Assembly: GCF_003311635.1 (NCBI RefSeq)
Contig: NZ_QEXL01000015.1
Span: forward strand, 1 to 64,000
Direction: 5' to 3'
Source: Novacetimonas cocois
GTDB taxonomy: Bacteria > Pseudomonadota > Alphaproteobacteria > Acetobacterales > Acetobacteraceae
DNA: 64,000 bases
Part shown: piece after piece, positions 1-9,120 of the stretch
Numbering within the stretch: the first letter of the stretch is position 1
Layout: each line of letters opens with the position of its first letter
Program-made: the position numbers and the translations under genes
The notes under the pieces: generated by a model
Seen by the model: the letters and a program-made list of their open reading frames with translations, nothing else
Told to the model about the DNA's origin: nothing
The model's database searches: none

Positions 1-344
1 ACGGGGATATACGGTCACCAATCACCACCGTCAATCAAAAAATGAAAGTTTTTTGGGCCCATCGCCTGCAAAAGGACACACATCCGCAGTTTTCGGCCAT
101 TTCAGACTGTTATTTTTTCTCCGCAGATTCACCGGCAGATTCACCGGCAGATTCTGGCGCTTCCTTGCGTCGTTATAATATAACAAAACATTTCCATTGC
201 GATAACTGCTATAACTAAAATCAGAGCAGACCGCCCCTCCCCTCCCCCTTAATGTGAGACCAGACAGAGGGCGGCTCCTTTTTCCTGTCATGAAGGGCCA
301 TTCATCTCATTCACGATTCCAGCAGACAAGAGACGCACACCCCA
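1..344. other. AT-rich intergenic region
   Basis: No convincing gene is seen. A leftward open frame at 31-291 has low-complexity sequence and no recognisable domain, so it is left out. The stretch contains a short 12-bp tandem repeat and AT-rich sequence around 170-200 that could hold the promoter of the gene at 345, but no clear -35/-10 pair was found. Confidence 0.5.
123..154. repeat. 12-bp tandem repeat
   Basis: The unit GCAGATTCACCG is present almost three times head to tail (123-134, 135-146, then a partial copy). It lies about 190 bp upstream of the first gene. It may simply be a slippage product; no coding role is evident. Confidence 0.7.
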
Positions 345-797
345 ATGCAACCGGCTCCCAAGGCAACCTTTCTCACGCGGCTTAATGACCAGATCGCGGT
401 AAAGATGACTTTCCTTTTTGGAAGCATCTGGTGCGTTTATGCTTTCTTCGTGTTCTCGCTTATCCCGCTTGCGGCCCCAGCCTGGCAGAATACCCTTTTA
501 TACATCAGCAACTGCATCCAGCTTGTGGCGCTTCCGGCGCTGATGGTCGGCAATGCAGTGCTGAGCCAGGCATCGGACCAACGCGCGGCGGAAGACCATC
601 AGGCGCTGGTCGAAATCCTTAATGACGTCCGGGCAGAGGTCGCGGCACTACGGACAATGACCAGCGGTATCGCCCAGAAGACAAACGAGGCCAGCAAGCA
701 TCCTTCATCCGAAATGATTTCCTTCGCCAATGAGGCCATCATCAATCTGAATGACGAACCGGGCGAATCTGCCCCATCCGCCCCGCAGTCGAAATAA
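345..797 (+). CDS. Small two-helix membrane protein
   Basis: A 150-residue protein with two hydrophobic segments (about residues 20-43 and 50-70) followed by a charged, probably helical tail. The layout, a helix pair then an acidic tail after the second helix (QRAAEDHQALVEIL), resembles small integral membrane proteins of the DUF1003 / low-affinity iron permease type, but the match is only general. No strong Shine-Dalgarno precedes the ATG at 345. An internal Met at about residue 21 is a possible alternative start but would cut into the first helix. It converges with thiM, whose stop lies seven bases downstream. Function unknown. Confidence 0.6.
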   Translation: MQPAPKATFLTRLNDQIAVKMTFLFGSIWCVYAFFVFSLIPLAAPAWQNTLLYISNCIQLVALPALMVGNAVLSQASDQRAAEDHQALVEILNDVRAEVAALRTMTSGIAQKTNEASKHPSSEMISFANEAIINLNDEPGESAPSAPQSK

Positions 798-803
798 CGG
801 CGG

Positions 804-1595
804 CTACTGCAGGCCCGCCAGCATCGACAGTTCGTCCAACAGCGCTACCCCGAACGAGCCTGTGCCGACGGTTCTTGCTCTGGCCCGTTCGGCAGCGGCG
901 GCATAGACGGCATGCGCGGCACATGTGCCCTCCACCACCGTTTCGCTGACGGGAAGGAACGCCGCGACCAGAGCACCAAGCGCGCATCCCGCACCGGTTA
1001 CGCGGGTCAGGCGAACGTCCCCCCCTTTTACTGCGAACAGGGAGGATCCCGATACGATGTAATCCGTCGCGCCACTTACCGCGACGACCGCCCCCGTCCG
1101 ACGGGCGAGTGTCTGGATATGCGGGATGGCATCATGCGAGCTTTGCGTGCTTTCCACGCCCTTACCCCCCGCTTCCGCGCCTGCAAGGGCCATCAGTTCG
1201 CTGGCATTCCCCCGGATCACGCTGGGGCTGAAATCCAGAAGCTGCCTTACCAAACCATCATATTCCGCGCAGCCTGCCCCAAATGCCACGGGATCGAGCA
1301 CCCATGGCACCCCGGCATCCTGCGCGCCACGCACTGTTTCCTGCAGATCCCGTGCCGAAGACGCCATCAGGGCGGCCGTATTGACCCAGACAGCGGCGGC
1401 CCCCCGGCCGAAAGTCGCGGGCCAGCCCGGCGCGCTTCCGATGGCGGGCGCGGCCCCTACTGCCAGCAGGACATTGGCGCTGAGGGTGGCGGCCACATAA
1501 TTCGTCAGGCCATACACAAAGGGAGAGCGTTTGCGGATTTCAACCAGTCTCGCGCGCACGACCGGATCGTCCCATGACACCGTGATCATCGACAT
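804..1595 (-). CDS. thiM: Hydroxyethylthiazole kinase
   Basis: Phosphorylates 4-methyl-5-(2-hydroxyethyl)thiazole in the thiamine salvage route, in the cytoplasm. The ribokinase-like fold is recognisable: an N-terminal TNYVAATLSANVLLAVGAAP block, a WVLDPVAFGAG segment, a GNASELMALAG segment, and the C-terminal TRVTGAGCALGALVAAF block that carries the anion hole and catalytic Cys/Gly region. About 263 residues, normal for ThiM. I chose the start at 1595 because AAGGGAG lies nine bases upstream; an in-frame ATG at 1649 would add 18 residues without family similarity. No thiE or thiD neighbour is present and no TPP riboswitch was recognised upstream. Confidence 0.9.
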   Translation of the reverse strand: MSMITVSWDDPVVRARLVEIRKRSPFVYGLTNYVAATLSANVLLAVGAAPAIGSAPGWPATFGRGAAAVWVNTAALMASSARDLQETVRGAQDAGVPWVLDPVAFGAGCAEYDGLVRQLLDFSPSVIRGNASELMALAGAEAGGKGVESTQSSHDAIPHIQTLARRTGAVVAVSGATDYIVSGSSLFAVKGGDVRLTRVTGAGCALGALVAAFLPVSETVVEGTCAAHAVYAAAAERARARTVGTGSFGVALLDELSMLAGLQ

Positions 1596-1836
1596 TCTGC
1601 TTCTCCCTTGGGCTTCATGAGGATACATCCAGCCATGCATCGTGGACATCTGCCAAAAAGCTTCATGAATTCATTGTCATATAACGCTGATTGATGCGGT
1701 GTGAACGGATCGGCACTTGCCTTTTGCCGATGCAGGCCCGACAAATAGGATACTCTCCAGTCTTCGAGGCTGCGAGGGGGCGTTCCGTCCTTCCGCTGCG
1801 TCACCATTCCCCATCCGTGTTTTTCAGGAACATATT

Positions 1837-2343
1837 GTGCGTCCAGTCCTTTTCCCCATGTCTGCCCTGATGCTCGCAGGCATTTTCACGATCCCGACCG
1901 CCCGGGCCGATGATGCGCTGGGGCAGCCCATGGCCAGACTGTGTTTTTCCGTGAAATCCATCGCGGTGGCGGGTGGCTATACCTGGGGCAAAGGGCAGCT
2001 GCTGTACGGAACGCATTCCTATCCGGTCAGGATCCGGGGCGGCGGGGCGGTGGGGATCGGCTATTCCCATATTCGTGGGGATGGTTCCGTCTATAACCTG
2101 ACACGTCTGGGGGATCTGAACGGGACCTATTGGGCGGTGAAGGCGGAAGCCACCATGGCGCGGGGTGGAAGCTGGGCAGTCATGGAAAACAACAACAACA
2201 TCAATATCAAGATTTCCACCCATAACAGCGGCGCGCATCTGTCGGCCGCGGTCATGCGCCTGACCCTCAAGGTTGATCCGAACCGGGGAAAGACCCTGTC
2301 GGGAGAAGGGCTGTCCTGCCGGGCGATCCTTGCGCACCCATAG
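1837..2343 (+). CDS. Secreted EipA/DUF1134-like protein
   Basis: A periplasmic protein of about 168 residues. Starting at the GTG at 1837 (AGGAA upstream) gives a normal signal peptide ending in TARA-DD. The ATG at 1858 would leave a very short one. The mature part has the pattern GYTWGKGQLLY, then GGGAVGIGYSHIRGDGSVYNL, then LNGTYWAVKAEATMARGG and a conserved asparagine stretch. This resembles the EipA (DUF1134) family of alphaproteobacterial envelope proteins linked to cell-wall integrity. The family assignment is by remembered pattern and is moderate. The next gene starts 78 bp downstream on the same strand. Confidence 0.6.
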   Translation: MRPVLFPMSALMLAGIFTIPTARADDALGQPMARLCFSVKSIAVAGGYTWGKGQLLYGTHSYPVRIRGGGAVGIGYSHIRGDGSVYNLTRLGDLNGTYWAVKAEATMARGGSWAVMENNNNINIKISTHNSGAHLSAAVMRLTLKVDPNRGKTLSGEGLSCRAILAHP

Positions 2344-2420
2344 GGACGGACATCCCCTCCATCCGCCAACGGTGATATGATGGAGGTTTCCATCCCCCTG
2401 ACCAGGAACAGGCTCCGTTC

Positions 2421-2813
2421 ATGAGTATTTCGCCCGAGACACTGAATATCCGCAAGATTCTTGGTGGACAGCCGTCCCCGGATGGCAGGGACGTCATCCT
2501 GAAGGTCGAGGATGCGGATGGCACGATACGTCATCTGTCATTTCCCCCCGGGCAACTGGTCAACTGCCTGCCCCTGTTTTCCAAGCTGGCCTCCGACTGT
2601 CAGGCCATTGGGGGCGGCCAGGCCAATCCGGCCTATGAAATCACGCAGTGGGAACTTGCCACCGACCGGACGCGGCAGGAGGTTTTCCTGTCGTTCAGCA
2701 TCCCGCCGGGCGGAAGGCTGACCTTTCACCTGCCCCAGCCCGCCCCGCAGGGAATTCATGAAACGCTGGGGGAAATGCTCAAGGCACAGGCGAAGGCTAC
2801 GACGTCTCACTAA
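2421..2813 (+). CDS. Hypothetical cytoplasmic protein
   Basis: A 130-residue protein with no signal peptide or membrane segment. The ATG is preceded by AGGAACAGGCTCCGTTC. Its sequence reads as an alternating beta-rich domain (VILKVEDADGTIRHLSFPP, then VFLSFSIPPGGRLTFHLP), which could be a small beta-sandwich, but no family is recognised. It follows the EipA-like gene and may be co-transcribed. A structured AT-rich repeat lies directly after it and may end transcription. Confidence 0.55.
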   Translation: MSISPETLNIRKILGGQPSPDGRDVILKVEDADGTIRHLSFPPGQLVNCLPLFSKLASDCQAIGGGQANPAYEITQWELATDRTRQEVFLSFSIPPGGRLTFHLPQPAPQGIHETLGEMLKAQAKATTSH

Positions 2814-2857
2814 GAGGCTGCCTGAACAGGCAGACCCGATAACATACTGAAATTATA

Positions 2858-2937
2858 AAAGTTTTTGGCAAAGCTTTTTGCAAAAAGCTTCAGAAGAAGC
2901 CGTCTTTTTGAAAAAAGACGGCACCCAGAAACTTTTG
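2858..2937. repeat. Dispersed hairpin repeat, full copy (A)
   Basis: An 80-bp AT-rich unit with two nested hairpins: AAGCTTTTTGCAAAAAGCTT (perfect palindrome, 2871-2890) and GCCGTCTTTTT paired with AAAAAAGACGGC (about 2899-2922). It is closed by outer arms AAAAGTTTTT and AAACTTTT. The left half recurs at 33612-33646 and, inverted, at 35637-35670. It sits between convergent genes, so it may also act as a terminator. The family of such repeats is dispersed and non-coding. Confidence 0.8.
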
Positions 2938-3039
2938 TTATTTTATCAGGAGGCTGTTTCCGAACACTCTCTCCAATGCTTACGAAAGCGGCATCCCTGA
3001 TGCGCGGAGCGTTTCGCGACCGCCTTTCCGCCCTGACGG

Positions 3040-4836
3040 TTACCGGACCAATGCCACAGCGTCCTGCTGCATCAGGACATCGCGATAAATGCCCGGCATG
3101 TTTTCCAGTTCCGACATGCTGCCATCCTGAACGATGCGGCCATGATCCATGACCACGATCCTGTCAAAGCCCTGCAGGGTGGACAGGCGATGCGCCACGG
3201 CGATCACGGTCCGCCCGGCCTTGAGGCGGTCAAGGGCTTCCTGCACATGCTTTTCGCTCTGGCTGTCCAGCGCGCTTGTCGCCTCATCAAGGATCAGGAT
3301 GGGGGCGTTGCGCAGGAAGGCGCGCGCGATTGCGATCCGCTGGCGCTGCCCCCCTGACAGCATGACGCCACGTTCCCCCACGATGGTGTCGAACTGCTGC
3401 GGCATGGCCATGATGAAGTCATGGCATCCCGCAGCGGACGCGGCGGCGGCCACTTCGGCATCCGTCGCATTTTCACAGCCATAGCGGATATTGTCGCGCA
3501 CCGAACGTCGCAGCAATGCGACCTCCTGCGCGACCACGGCCATGCAGCCCCGCATGCTTTCCTCGTCAAGCTGCAGGATGTCGATCCCGTCGATCAGGAT
3601 CTGCCCTTCCTGCAGGAAACGCTGCCGCTGCAGCAACGCCAGCAACGTGCTTTTCCCCGACCCCGACTGTCCCACCAGCCCGACGCGCGTGCCCGCCCCG
3701 ATTTCGAGATTGAAATGCGACAAGACAGGCCTGCCGCCGGGATAGGAGAAACATGCGTCGCGTATGCTGATGCGCCCGTGGCTGCGCGGCAGCAGGCTGC
3801 GTGATGGCAAGCGGGAGACGGTTTCGTGGGGCAGCAGGAGCCGGTCCAGCGTTTCCGACAGGCGGGAGACATGCTGCACGGCCTCCACCAGGGCAAAGGC
3901 AAGGTCGCGTGTGCAGTTCAGTATGACAAACCCCAGCGTGGTCACCATCACCACGTCGCCGATGGTGGCGCGATGCAGACGCCACAGCATCACGACCCAT
4001 ATCAGCAGTCCCGCGGTCATGAGCATGGTCAGGCCGGCATGAAACATCCGCAGCTTTTCAAGATAACGCAGCGACCGCCGGTGCAGTCCCGTCTCATGCC
4101 GGATGCGCTGTCCCATGTACAGGCATTCACGCGCGGTCATGCCATAGGCGCGCACAAGCGGCATGTTGTTGACGATATCGAGCATTTCGCCATCGTTTTC
4201 CGCAGCCTGCGTCGCATACGCACGATGCAGGGTGCGTCCCTTCGTCCCCAGAAGGAATATCAGGCACCCCGCCCCGACTGTCATGCCGACGATGGACAAT
4301 GCCATCCACGGGCTGACGGTCATCAGCATGCCAATCGACATGATGATGTTCAGGCTGGATGGCAGTAGGGTCCATGCCGTCAGGTTTTCAATGCTGAAGA
4401 CCGCATTCGCCGCCGTGGAAATCCGCGCGGACAGCGCACCGGACATGCGTTGGGAAAAATAGGCCGCCGAATGGCCTGTCAGGTACCGGAACAGATCGCG
4501 CCGGATATCTCCCCCCACCTCCACGAACACGCCCGACGCCAGCCATCCCGCCACCCGCCAGGCACAACCGTCAATCAGGATCACGACGCAGAACACGATG
4601 ACCATGGCCCAGACCACCGATATGTCCGGCGCCGGGGATGCCGCCATCGCATTGACCAGCCGGCGGATGATGTAGGACGTGCTGACCCCGCAGCCCATCG
4701 CAAGGACGATTGCCCCCATGATCAGGACATGCACCCCCAGATGCCGCCTGACGTAACGCGTGACAAACGACACGGGCCGCTGGCGCAACCGCGCCATCAG
4801 GCCATCGGGAATGGTCACATCGGTTTCCTGCGTCAT
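3040..4836 (-). CDS. ABC transporter, fused permease and ATPase
   Basis: A half-transporter of about 598 residues that would work as a homodimer in the inner membrane, probably as an exporter. The N-terminal part (about residues 25-325) holds six hydrophobic segments. The nucleotide-binding domain follows with Walker A GQSGSGKST (about 389-397), signature LSGGQRQRIAIARA (about 494), Walker B LILDEATSALD (about 515) and the H-loop AHRLST (about 549). The start at 4836 (AGGAATG upstream) avoids overlap with the upstream gene ending at 4850; the open frame extends to 4893. The substrate cannot be predicted. It appears to form an operon with the secreted protein encoded just upstream. Confidence 0.9.
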   Translation of the reverse strand: MTQETDVTIPDGLMARLRQRPVSFVTRYVRRHLGVHVLIMGAIVLAMGCGVSTSYIIRRLVNAMAASPAPDISVVWAMVIVFCVVILIDGCAWRVAGWLASGVFVEVGGDIRRDLFRYLTGHSAAYFSQRMSGALSARISTAANAVFSIENLTAWTLLPSSLNIIMSIGMLMTVSPWMALSIVGMTVGAGCLIFLLGTKGRTLHRAYATQAAENDGEMLDIVNNMPLVRAYGMTARECLYMGQRIRHETGLHRRSLRYLEKLRMFHAGLTMLMTAGLLIWVVMLWRLHRATIGDVVMVTTLGFVILNCTRDLAFALVEAVQHVSRLSETLDRLLLPHETVSRLPSRSLLPRSHGRISIRDACFSYPGGRPVLSHFNLEIGAGTRVGLVGQSGSGKSTLLALLQRQRFLQEGQILIDGIDILQLDEESMRGCMAVVAQEVALLRRSVRDNIRYGCENATDAEVAAAASAAGCHDFIMAMPQQFDTIVGERGVMLSGGQRQRIAIARAFLRNAPILILDEATSALDSQSEKHVQEALDRLKAGRTVIAVAHRLSTLQGFDRIVVMDHGRIVQDGSMSELENMPGIYRDVLMQQDAVALVR

Positions 4837-4849
4837 GTCCGCGACATTC

Positions 4850-5923
4850 CTACCTGCTGACGCCACTCGTTTCCTGAACCGTGGCGGTGGCAAGATGGGT
4901 ACTCAGCGCACTGCGCACGCGCAGATCCCCGTCAGTGCTGGCCTGCGCGCGCGTGACGTAAAGCATTCCCTGGGGAAATGCCATGAGAACCTTCCTGTTG
5001 CGCAGGAAATCCATCCCCAGCAGGTTGTACTGCGCCTTTTCCACATTCACATCCAGCGACTGTCCCTTCCATTCACCAATCGTCACGTTGTCAAAGTGAT
5101 GGCGATGGCCAAGCAGGACGCGCCCGACCACGGTCCGGACACGCGGATCGTCACGCAGGACGGCGTGCGTGATCCCCGCCGCGCGCGCATCCTTCTGCCG
5201 CACGACAGAGGCGTTGGAGCCGGGTTCCACCTCCATATGAAGCGGCACATTCCCGGCCGTGACCTCGATTCCCGTCCGCACCCCGCGCTCATTGGCCTGC
5301 AGCGGCAAGGATACGGCATCCGGCCCCAGCCACTGCGACATCGCGCGGCAATCCTGCGCCGTCTCCGAAAGACGGAAAAGAATCATCTTCTTTCCCACGA
5401 AGTCGAGCAGCACATCGTAATTGCTGAGGATACTGTAACCGACAATCGCCAGGACCGGCCTGTCGCCAATTTTCTCTATCGTGTCGCCCACCACGCATGC
5501 AGGCACATTTTCGGCCACACCCTGCGCAAGGTGGAAGGACCTGACCACGGTGGAAAATGAATAGCTTCGTCCCCCGATGGTCTGGATGGGGTACACCTGC
5601 CCCTTGGGATAATCCATCCCGCCGAGGAAAACGCCCACCTCTTCCTGCGTGAAGCTGACATACGCCAGACCTGACGTGCCATTGACCTCGACCGGCACCA
5701 CCGGGCTGCCGCTGTGCGACATCAGGGGGACGGTCATGACATGCGCCACGCATCGCGCGGGCAGCACGCCATCAATCATGTCCTCGCCCAGGGCGGCCCC
5801 ATGCCACGCCCACACGAAAAAACACGCCACGAGGGAACGGACCGACCAGCGGATGCGCCCGGCGCCAGAACACAGGAATGACGGGACATTGCGGCCCGGA
5901 CAGGCGATAGGGCTGGGGTGCAT
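4850..5923 (-). CDS. Secreted retropepsin-fold protein lacking catalytic Asp
   Basis: A 357-residue exported protein with a hydrophobic segment at about 26-46 (signal peptide with a long n-region). Two repeats resemble the lobes of retropepsin-like aspartic proteases: VPVEVNGTSGLAYVSFTQEE and VPLHMEVEPGSNASVV. Where active enzymes carry D-T/S-G, this protein has V-S-F in the first lobe and E-P-G in the second, so it is probably not a protease. It lies 13 bp upstream of the ABC exporter and is probably co-transcribed. A paralogue is encoded at 35725-36756. It could be a binding or sensing protein of the envelope. Confidence 0.6.
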   Translation of the reverse strand: MHPSPIACPGRNVPSFLCSGAGRIRWSVRSLVACFFVWAWHGAALGEDMIDGVLPARCVAHVMTVPLMSHSGSPVVPVEVNGTSGLAYVSFTQEEVGVFLGGMDYPKGQVYPIQTIGGRSYSFSTVVRSFHLAQGVAENVPACVVGDTIEKIGDRPVLAIVGYSILSNYDVLLDFVGKKMILFRLSETAQDCRAMSQWLGPDAVSLPLQANERGVRTGIEVTAGNVPLHMEVEPGSNASVVRQKDARAAGITHAVLRDDPRVRTVVGRVLLGHRHHFDNVTIGEWKGQSLDVNVEKAQYNLLGMDFLRNRKVLMAFPQGMLYVTRAQASTDGDLRVRSALSTHLATATVQETSGVSR

Positions 5924-6018
5924 GCTGTGTGACGGGACTTTGCTGCGTTTTTAGACCGCCAGAACCTAGCATGGAATATGCGCGGCGGCAGGCCATGAAA
6001 TGACCCGCCGCCCCCACG

Positions 6019-6225
6019 CTATCGCATCTGCGCCTGTTCCATTATCGGACGGGCATAGGCGCAGGCCTTCGTGTCGCCAGACATATGCACGTCCGCGCGG
6101 GACGGCTGCCCCGCATGATCCGGCACGAACATCACGATCGAAACCGGAGAGGCAGGCGTGGCATAGGCATTGCTGATGCCCCCGGAAAAAAAGAATCCCA
6201 GCGTGCTGATCGCCATGCATTTCAT
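6019..6225 (-). CDS. Small secreted hypothetical protein
   Basis: A 68-residue protein with an N-terminal hydrophobic stretch, AISTLGFFFSGGISNAYA, that looks like a signal peptide. The start at 6225 is supported by AAGGGG nine bases upstream; the open frame extends further to 6480 but that extension overlaps the SDR gene in another frame. The mature part contains two cysteine-poor segments (VSIVMFVPDHAG, DTKACAYARPIMEQ). No family recognised. Confidence 0.5.
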   Translation of the reverse strand: MKCMAISTLGFFFSGGISNAYATPASPVSIVMFVPDHAGQPSRADVHMSGDTKACAYARPIMEQAQMR

Positions 6226-6323
6226 GTCGTGATACCCCTTGTCTGGAATGAAGGTATCTCCACACAACGTCGCATCATGAAAATCGTTCAGCCCGGCAGG
6301 CAAAAATCCCAATCCGGCCGGCC

Positions 6324-7355
6324 TTATCCCCGTTTGCGAAACATGCCCCTGATGGCGTCGGATATCTTCATGCGCAGCGCAAGCAGCCGGACCTGAAGGC
6401 TCCACCCCCGCGCCTGATGGCTGAACGGGCCGCGCCCGCCCCGAACCCGCACGGAAGGCTGGAACAGGGTGGGTTCGCACAAATCGACCGCGCGGTCATC
6501 GCGTGTCAGCTGGCGTTCCATTCCCAGCTGGCTGACGCACCAGCCAATGACGCCCGGCATGAAGCGGGTGGCCAGCGAAAACAGTTCCGTGGTGCCCGTG
6601 ATGAAAAGCTCGGAATGGTTGCTGCGCGCCGCCAGCCATATCCCCTCCGCCGCGACCTCGGGCTGATAGATCGGCTTGGCAGGGCGCGCGGGCCATCCCA
6701 TATGGCTGAGCGCATGGCTGAAGAAGGGCGTATTCATGGCGGCGGGGAAGACGGAACAGATCCGCACCGGGCTTTTTTCCAGACGCAGTTCCCCACGGAT
6801 CGCCTGGGTAAAGGCGCGGACCGCCCCCTTCGCCCCGGCATAGGACGACAGCAGCGGTACCCCGTGGAACGCGATGGCGGAACAGACATTGACGATGGAG
6901 CCATGCCCCTGTCGGCGCATGTGCTCCAGGGCAATGCGCGTTCCGTTGACGGTGCCATGATAGGTCACATCCGTCACGCGCTGGAACTCATCTTCACGCA
7001 CATCGCTGAAACGGCCATAGATCCCGGTCCCGGCGCAGTTGATCCAGACATCGACCGGTCCCAGCGCCGCGATGATGGCGTCGGTCGCGGCCTCCAGCGC
7101 GGCGGTATCCGTGACATCGGCCTCGGCAATGGCGGGGATGCCCCCATGTTTGCGCACGTCCTGCGCCGTTGCCTCCATCGCGGCCTGTCCCCGGGCGATG
7201 ATGCCGACTTTCCACTGATGGGAAGCAAACATCCGGGCAGTGCATCGACCGATCCCCGAGGACCCGCCGGTGATGATGACAACTTTTTCTCTAGAATCGT
7301 GCAATTTATCAACCTTGACGCGTTTTACAGACGGGACGTGAAAAAATTGTCCCAT
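6324..7355 (-). CDS. Short-chain dehydrogenase/reductase
   Basis: An NAD(P)-dependent oxidoreductase of the SDR superfamily. Visible motifs: cofactor-binding TGGSSGIG (about residues 29-36), the NCAG motif, and the active-site arrangement SAIAFHGVPLLSSYAGAKG with catalytic Ser, Tyr and Lys. At 343 residues it is longer than classical SDRs (about 250); the C-terminal 80 residues are an extension typical of the larger SDR subgroup with a membrane-associated tail. The arginine at the first turn of the next strand (IIARGQ) suggests NADPH preference. Substrate unknown. It stands alone between a small secreted protein and the Rieske-type oxidoreductase. Confidence 0.85.
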   Translation of the reverse strand: MGQFFHVPSVKRVKVDKLHDSREKVVIITGGSSGIGRCTARMFASHQWKVGIIARGQAAMEATAQDVRKHGGIPAIAEADVTDTAALEAATDAIIAALGPVDVWINCAGTGIYGRFSDVREDEFQRVTDVTYHGTVNGTRIALEHMRRQGHGSIVNVCSAIAFHGVPLLSSYAGAKGAVRAFTQAIRGELRLEKSPVRICSVFPAAMNTPFFSHALSHMGWPARPAKPIYQPEVAAEGIWLAARSNHSELFITGTTELFSLATRFMPGVIGWCVSQLGMERQLTRDDRAVDLCEPTLFQPSVRVRGGRGPFSHQARGWSLQVRLLALRMKISDAIRGMFRKRG

Positions 7356-7409
7356 GGGAGATAGTCATATCTTCGGGGCATTCACAACCTGATGATCCCC
7401 GAAACAGAA

Positions 7410-7430
7410 GGGGCAGACCAAGTCTGCCCC
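7410..7430 (-). terminator. Hairpin after the Rieske-FAD oxidoreductase gene
   Basis: GGGGCAGAC and GTCTGCCCC form a perfect 9-bp stem with a 3-nt loop, 44 bp past the stop codon at 7474. On the leftward strand it is followed by TTCTGTTTC, a modest U-rich tail. Confidence 0.65.
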
Positions 7431-7473
7431 GCGTTCACCATTCATATGGAAATAAGGTGGAAATTATGGCTGT

Positions 7474-8991
7474 TCACCCCGGCAGGGGCCGCACCACCAT
7501 CCGGGCGGTCACATCGGGCCGGCCGCCGGTAATCACGCCGACAGGGCGTCCCTGACGTGAAAGGGTCGCGGTGAAATCGAAATGCTCCAGGTCCCCTTCG
7601 ATTTCCACATGATCGAATTCCTCCTGATACCCGGCATATTCCAGCTTTTTTCCAAACTGCTGGGTCCAGAACCATGGAATTTCGTCAAATTCGTCCTCCA
7701 TGCCGACAATCGCACGCGCCGCCACGCGTCCCTGTACCTGCGCGGTGCGCCAGTGTTCGATGCGCATGCGACGGCCCCCATGCATGAACCGGGCGGCATC
7801 GCCCACGACATGAATGCCGGGCAGGACGCGCATCCGCCCATCCACATCGATACCACCATCCCCAGCCAGCAGGGATTGCGGCAGGAAGTCCGTCGCGGGC
7901 CGCACCCCGATGCCCGCGACCACCGTATCCGCAGCAAGGCTTTCCCCATTATCAAGGATGACACCACCGACGTGATCGTCGCCCACTATTTTCGCAACGC
8001 GTCGTCCCCCGCGATAGACAACGCCGTTTGCTTCATACAGCGCACGCAGACGCCCGCCGATTTCCACGCCCAGCACGTTTTCAAACGGTATGGCGGGATC
8101 TGCCACGATGGTAACGTTCGCGCCATGCTGCCTCAGGGCCGCGGCCGCTTCCATCGCGATGAAGCTTCCGCCACAGATCACCACCCGCCAGTCCCTGCGC
8201 GCCCGTCCGGATGACAGGATCGCCTGTGCATCGCGCGAAGTACGCAGCGTAAAGACGCCCTTCAGGTCATGGCCCGGAACATCCAGCATCCGTGGCGTGC
8301 TGCCGGGCGCCAGGACGACATGATCAGCCGACAGGCTTTCACCATCCGCCAGTCTCAGCGTGCGTGTTTCGGGCTCCATCGCCACGACACGGCCCACGCG
8401 GCAGACGACATCATGCGTTTCATAAAAATTTTCCGGGCGCAAAGGCGGCGGGGCATTATGTTCGGCCTTGCCTGCCAGCACGTTCTTGCTCAACGCCGTC
8501 CTGTCATAGGGGGCGCAGTCTTCCTGACCGATCAGGGTGATCCGCCCCGCGAAACCTGCTTCGCGCAGGAAGACCGCAGTCGCCGTTCCGGCAGCACCTG
8601 CCCCGACGATGATAACGGACCGGGTCTCTGCCACCCGTGGCGAAGACGGTGACGGCTCCACATGGGGTGCGACCTCCACCCTTCCCTGCCTTACCCGTGT
8701 CGGGTAACGCGGCAGCGGGTCCAGTGCGAGCGGTTCCAGAAGACGCCCGTCATGCGCCGAAAACTCTGCCTTGTGCCAGGGACAGACGATGCGCCCTTCA
8801 CACACGATCCCTTTTTCAAGGGGCGCGCCCTTGTGCGGGCAGGTGGCGGCAAATGCCCTGACCTCGCCCTCCTGCGAAACCAGGACCATCGCTGTCCCGG
8901 CGACCTCCACCCTGACAGGACGCATGCCGCGCACTTCCGATACCGCAATGACATCGAACCATGTGTTTTCAGTATCGGAAATATCATGCAT
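7474..8991 (-). CDS. Rieske-FAD oxidoreductase (AIF/ferredoxin reductase type)
   Basis: An oxidoreductase of about 505 residues. The N-terminal Rieske domain binds a 2Fe-2S cluster through CPHKGAPL and CPWHKAEF. It is followed by an FAD/NAD(P) pyridine-nucleotide-disulphide oxidoreductase fold beginning IIVGAGAAGTATAVFL, with a second dinucleotide motif VVICGGSFIAMEAAAAL and the FAD-contacting segment GIHVVGDAARF. This domain order is that of AIFM3-like proteins and of reductases that feed Rieske oxygenases. The start at 8991 has CAGGAG at good spacing; the ATG at 9024 would add 11 residues. No oxygenase lies nearby, so the electron partner is unknown. Confidence 0.85.
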   Translation of the reverse strand: MHDISDTENTWFDVIAVSEVRGMRPVRVEVAGTAMVLVSQEGEVRAFAATCPHKGAPLEKGIVCEGRIVCPWHKAEFSAHDGRLLEPLALDPLPRYPTRVRQGRVEVAPHVEPSPSSPRVAETRSVIIVGAGAAGTATAVFLREAGFAGRITLIGQEDCAPYDRTALSKNVLAGKAEHNAPPPLRPENFYETHDVVCRVGRVVAMEPETRTLRLADGESLSADHVVLAPGSTPRMLDVPGHDLKGVFTLRTSRDAQAILSSGRARRDWRVVICGGSFIAMEAAAALRQHGANVTIVADPAIPFENVLGVEIGGRLRALYEANGVVYRGGRRVAKIVGDDHVGGVILDNGESLAADTVVAGIGVRPATDFLPQSLLAGDGGIDVDGRMRVLPGIHVVGDAARFMHGGRRMRIEHWRTAQVQGRVAARAIVGMEDEFDEIPWFWTQQFGKKLEYAGYQEEFDHVEIEGDLEHFDFTATLSRQGRPVGVITGGRPDVTARMVVRPLPG

Positions 8992-9120
8992 GGAATTTCT
9001 CCTGTCAGGATCATGATTTTGCATGACGCGTCACGTCACAGGGGGATGTTTTCCTAACGTCATGATGCTCCGCGTGGTTGCGCACCTGTTCCGTGATGCT
9101 CCCTCTTGCGGTTCCATCCG

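Noticed and set aside
31-291. Leftward 86-residue ORF
   Set aside because: Composition is biased by the 12-bp tandem repeat, there is no ribosome site, and it lies in the AT-rich upstream region.
1596-1800. TPP riboswitch expected before thiM
   Set aside because: I looked for the conserved CUGAGA and GAACCUGAU-like blocks on the thiM strand and found neither.
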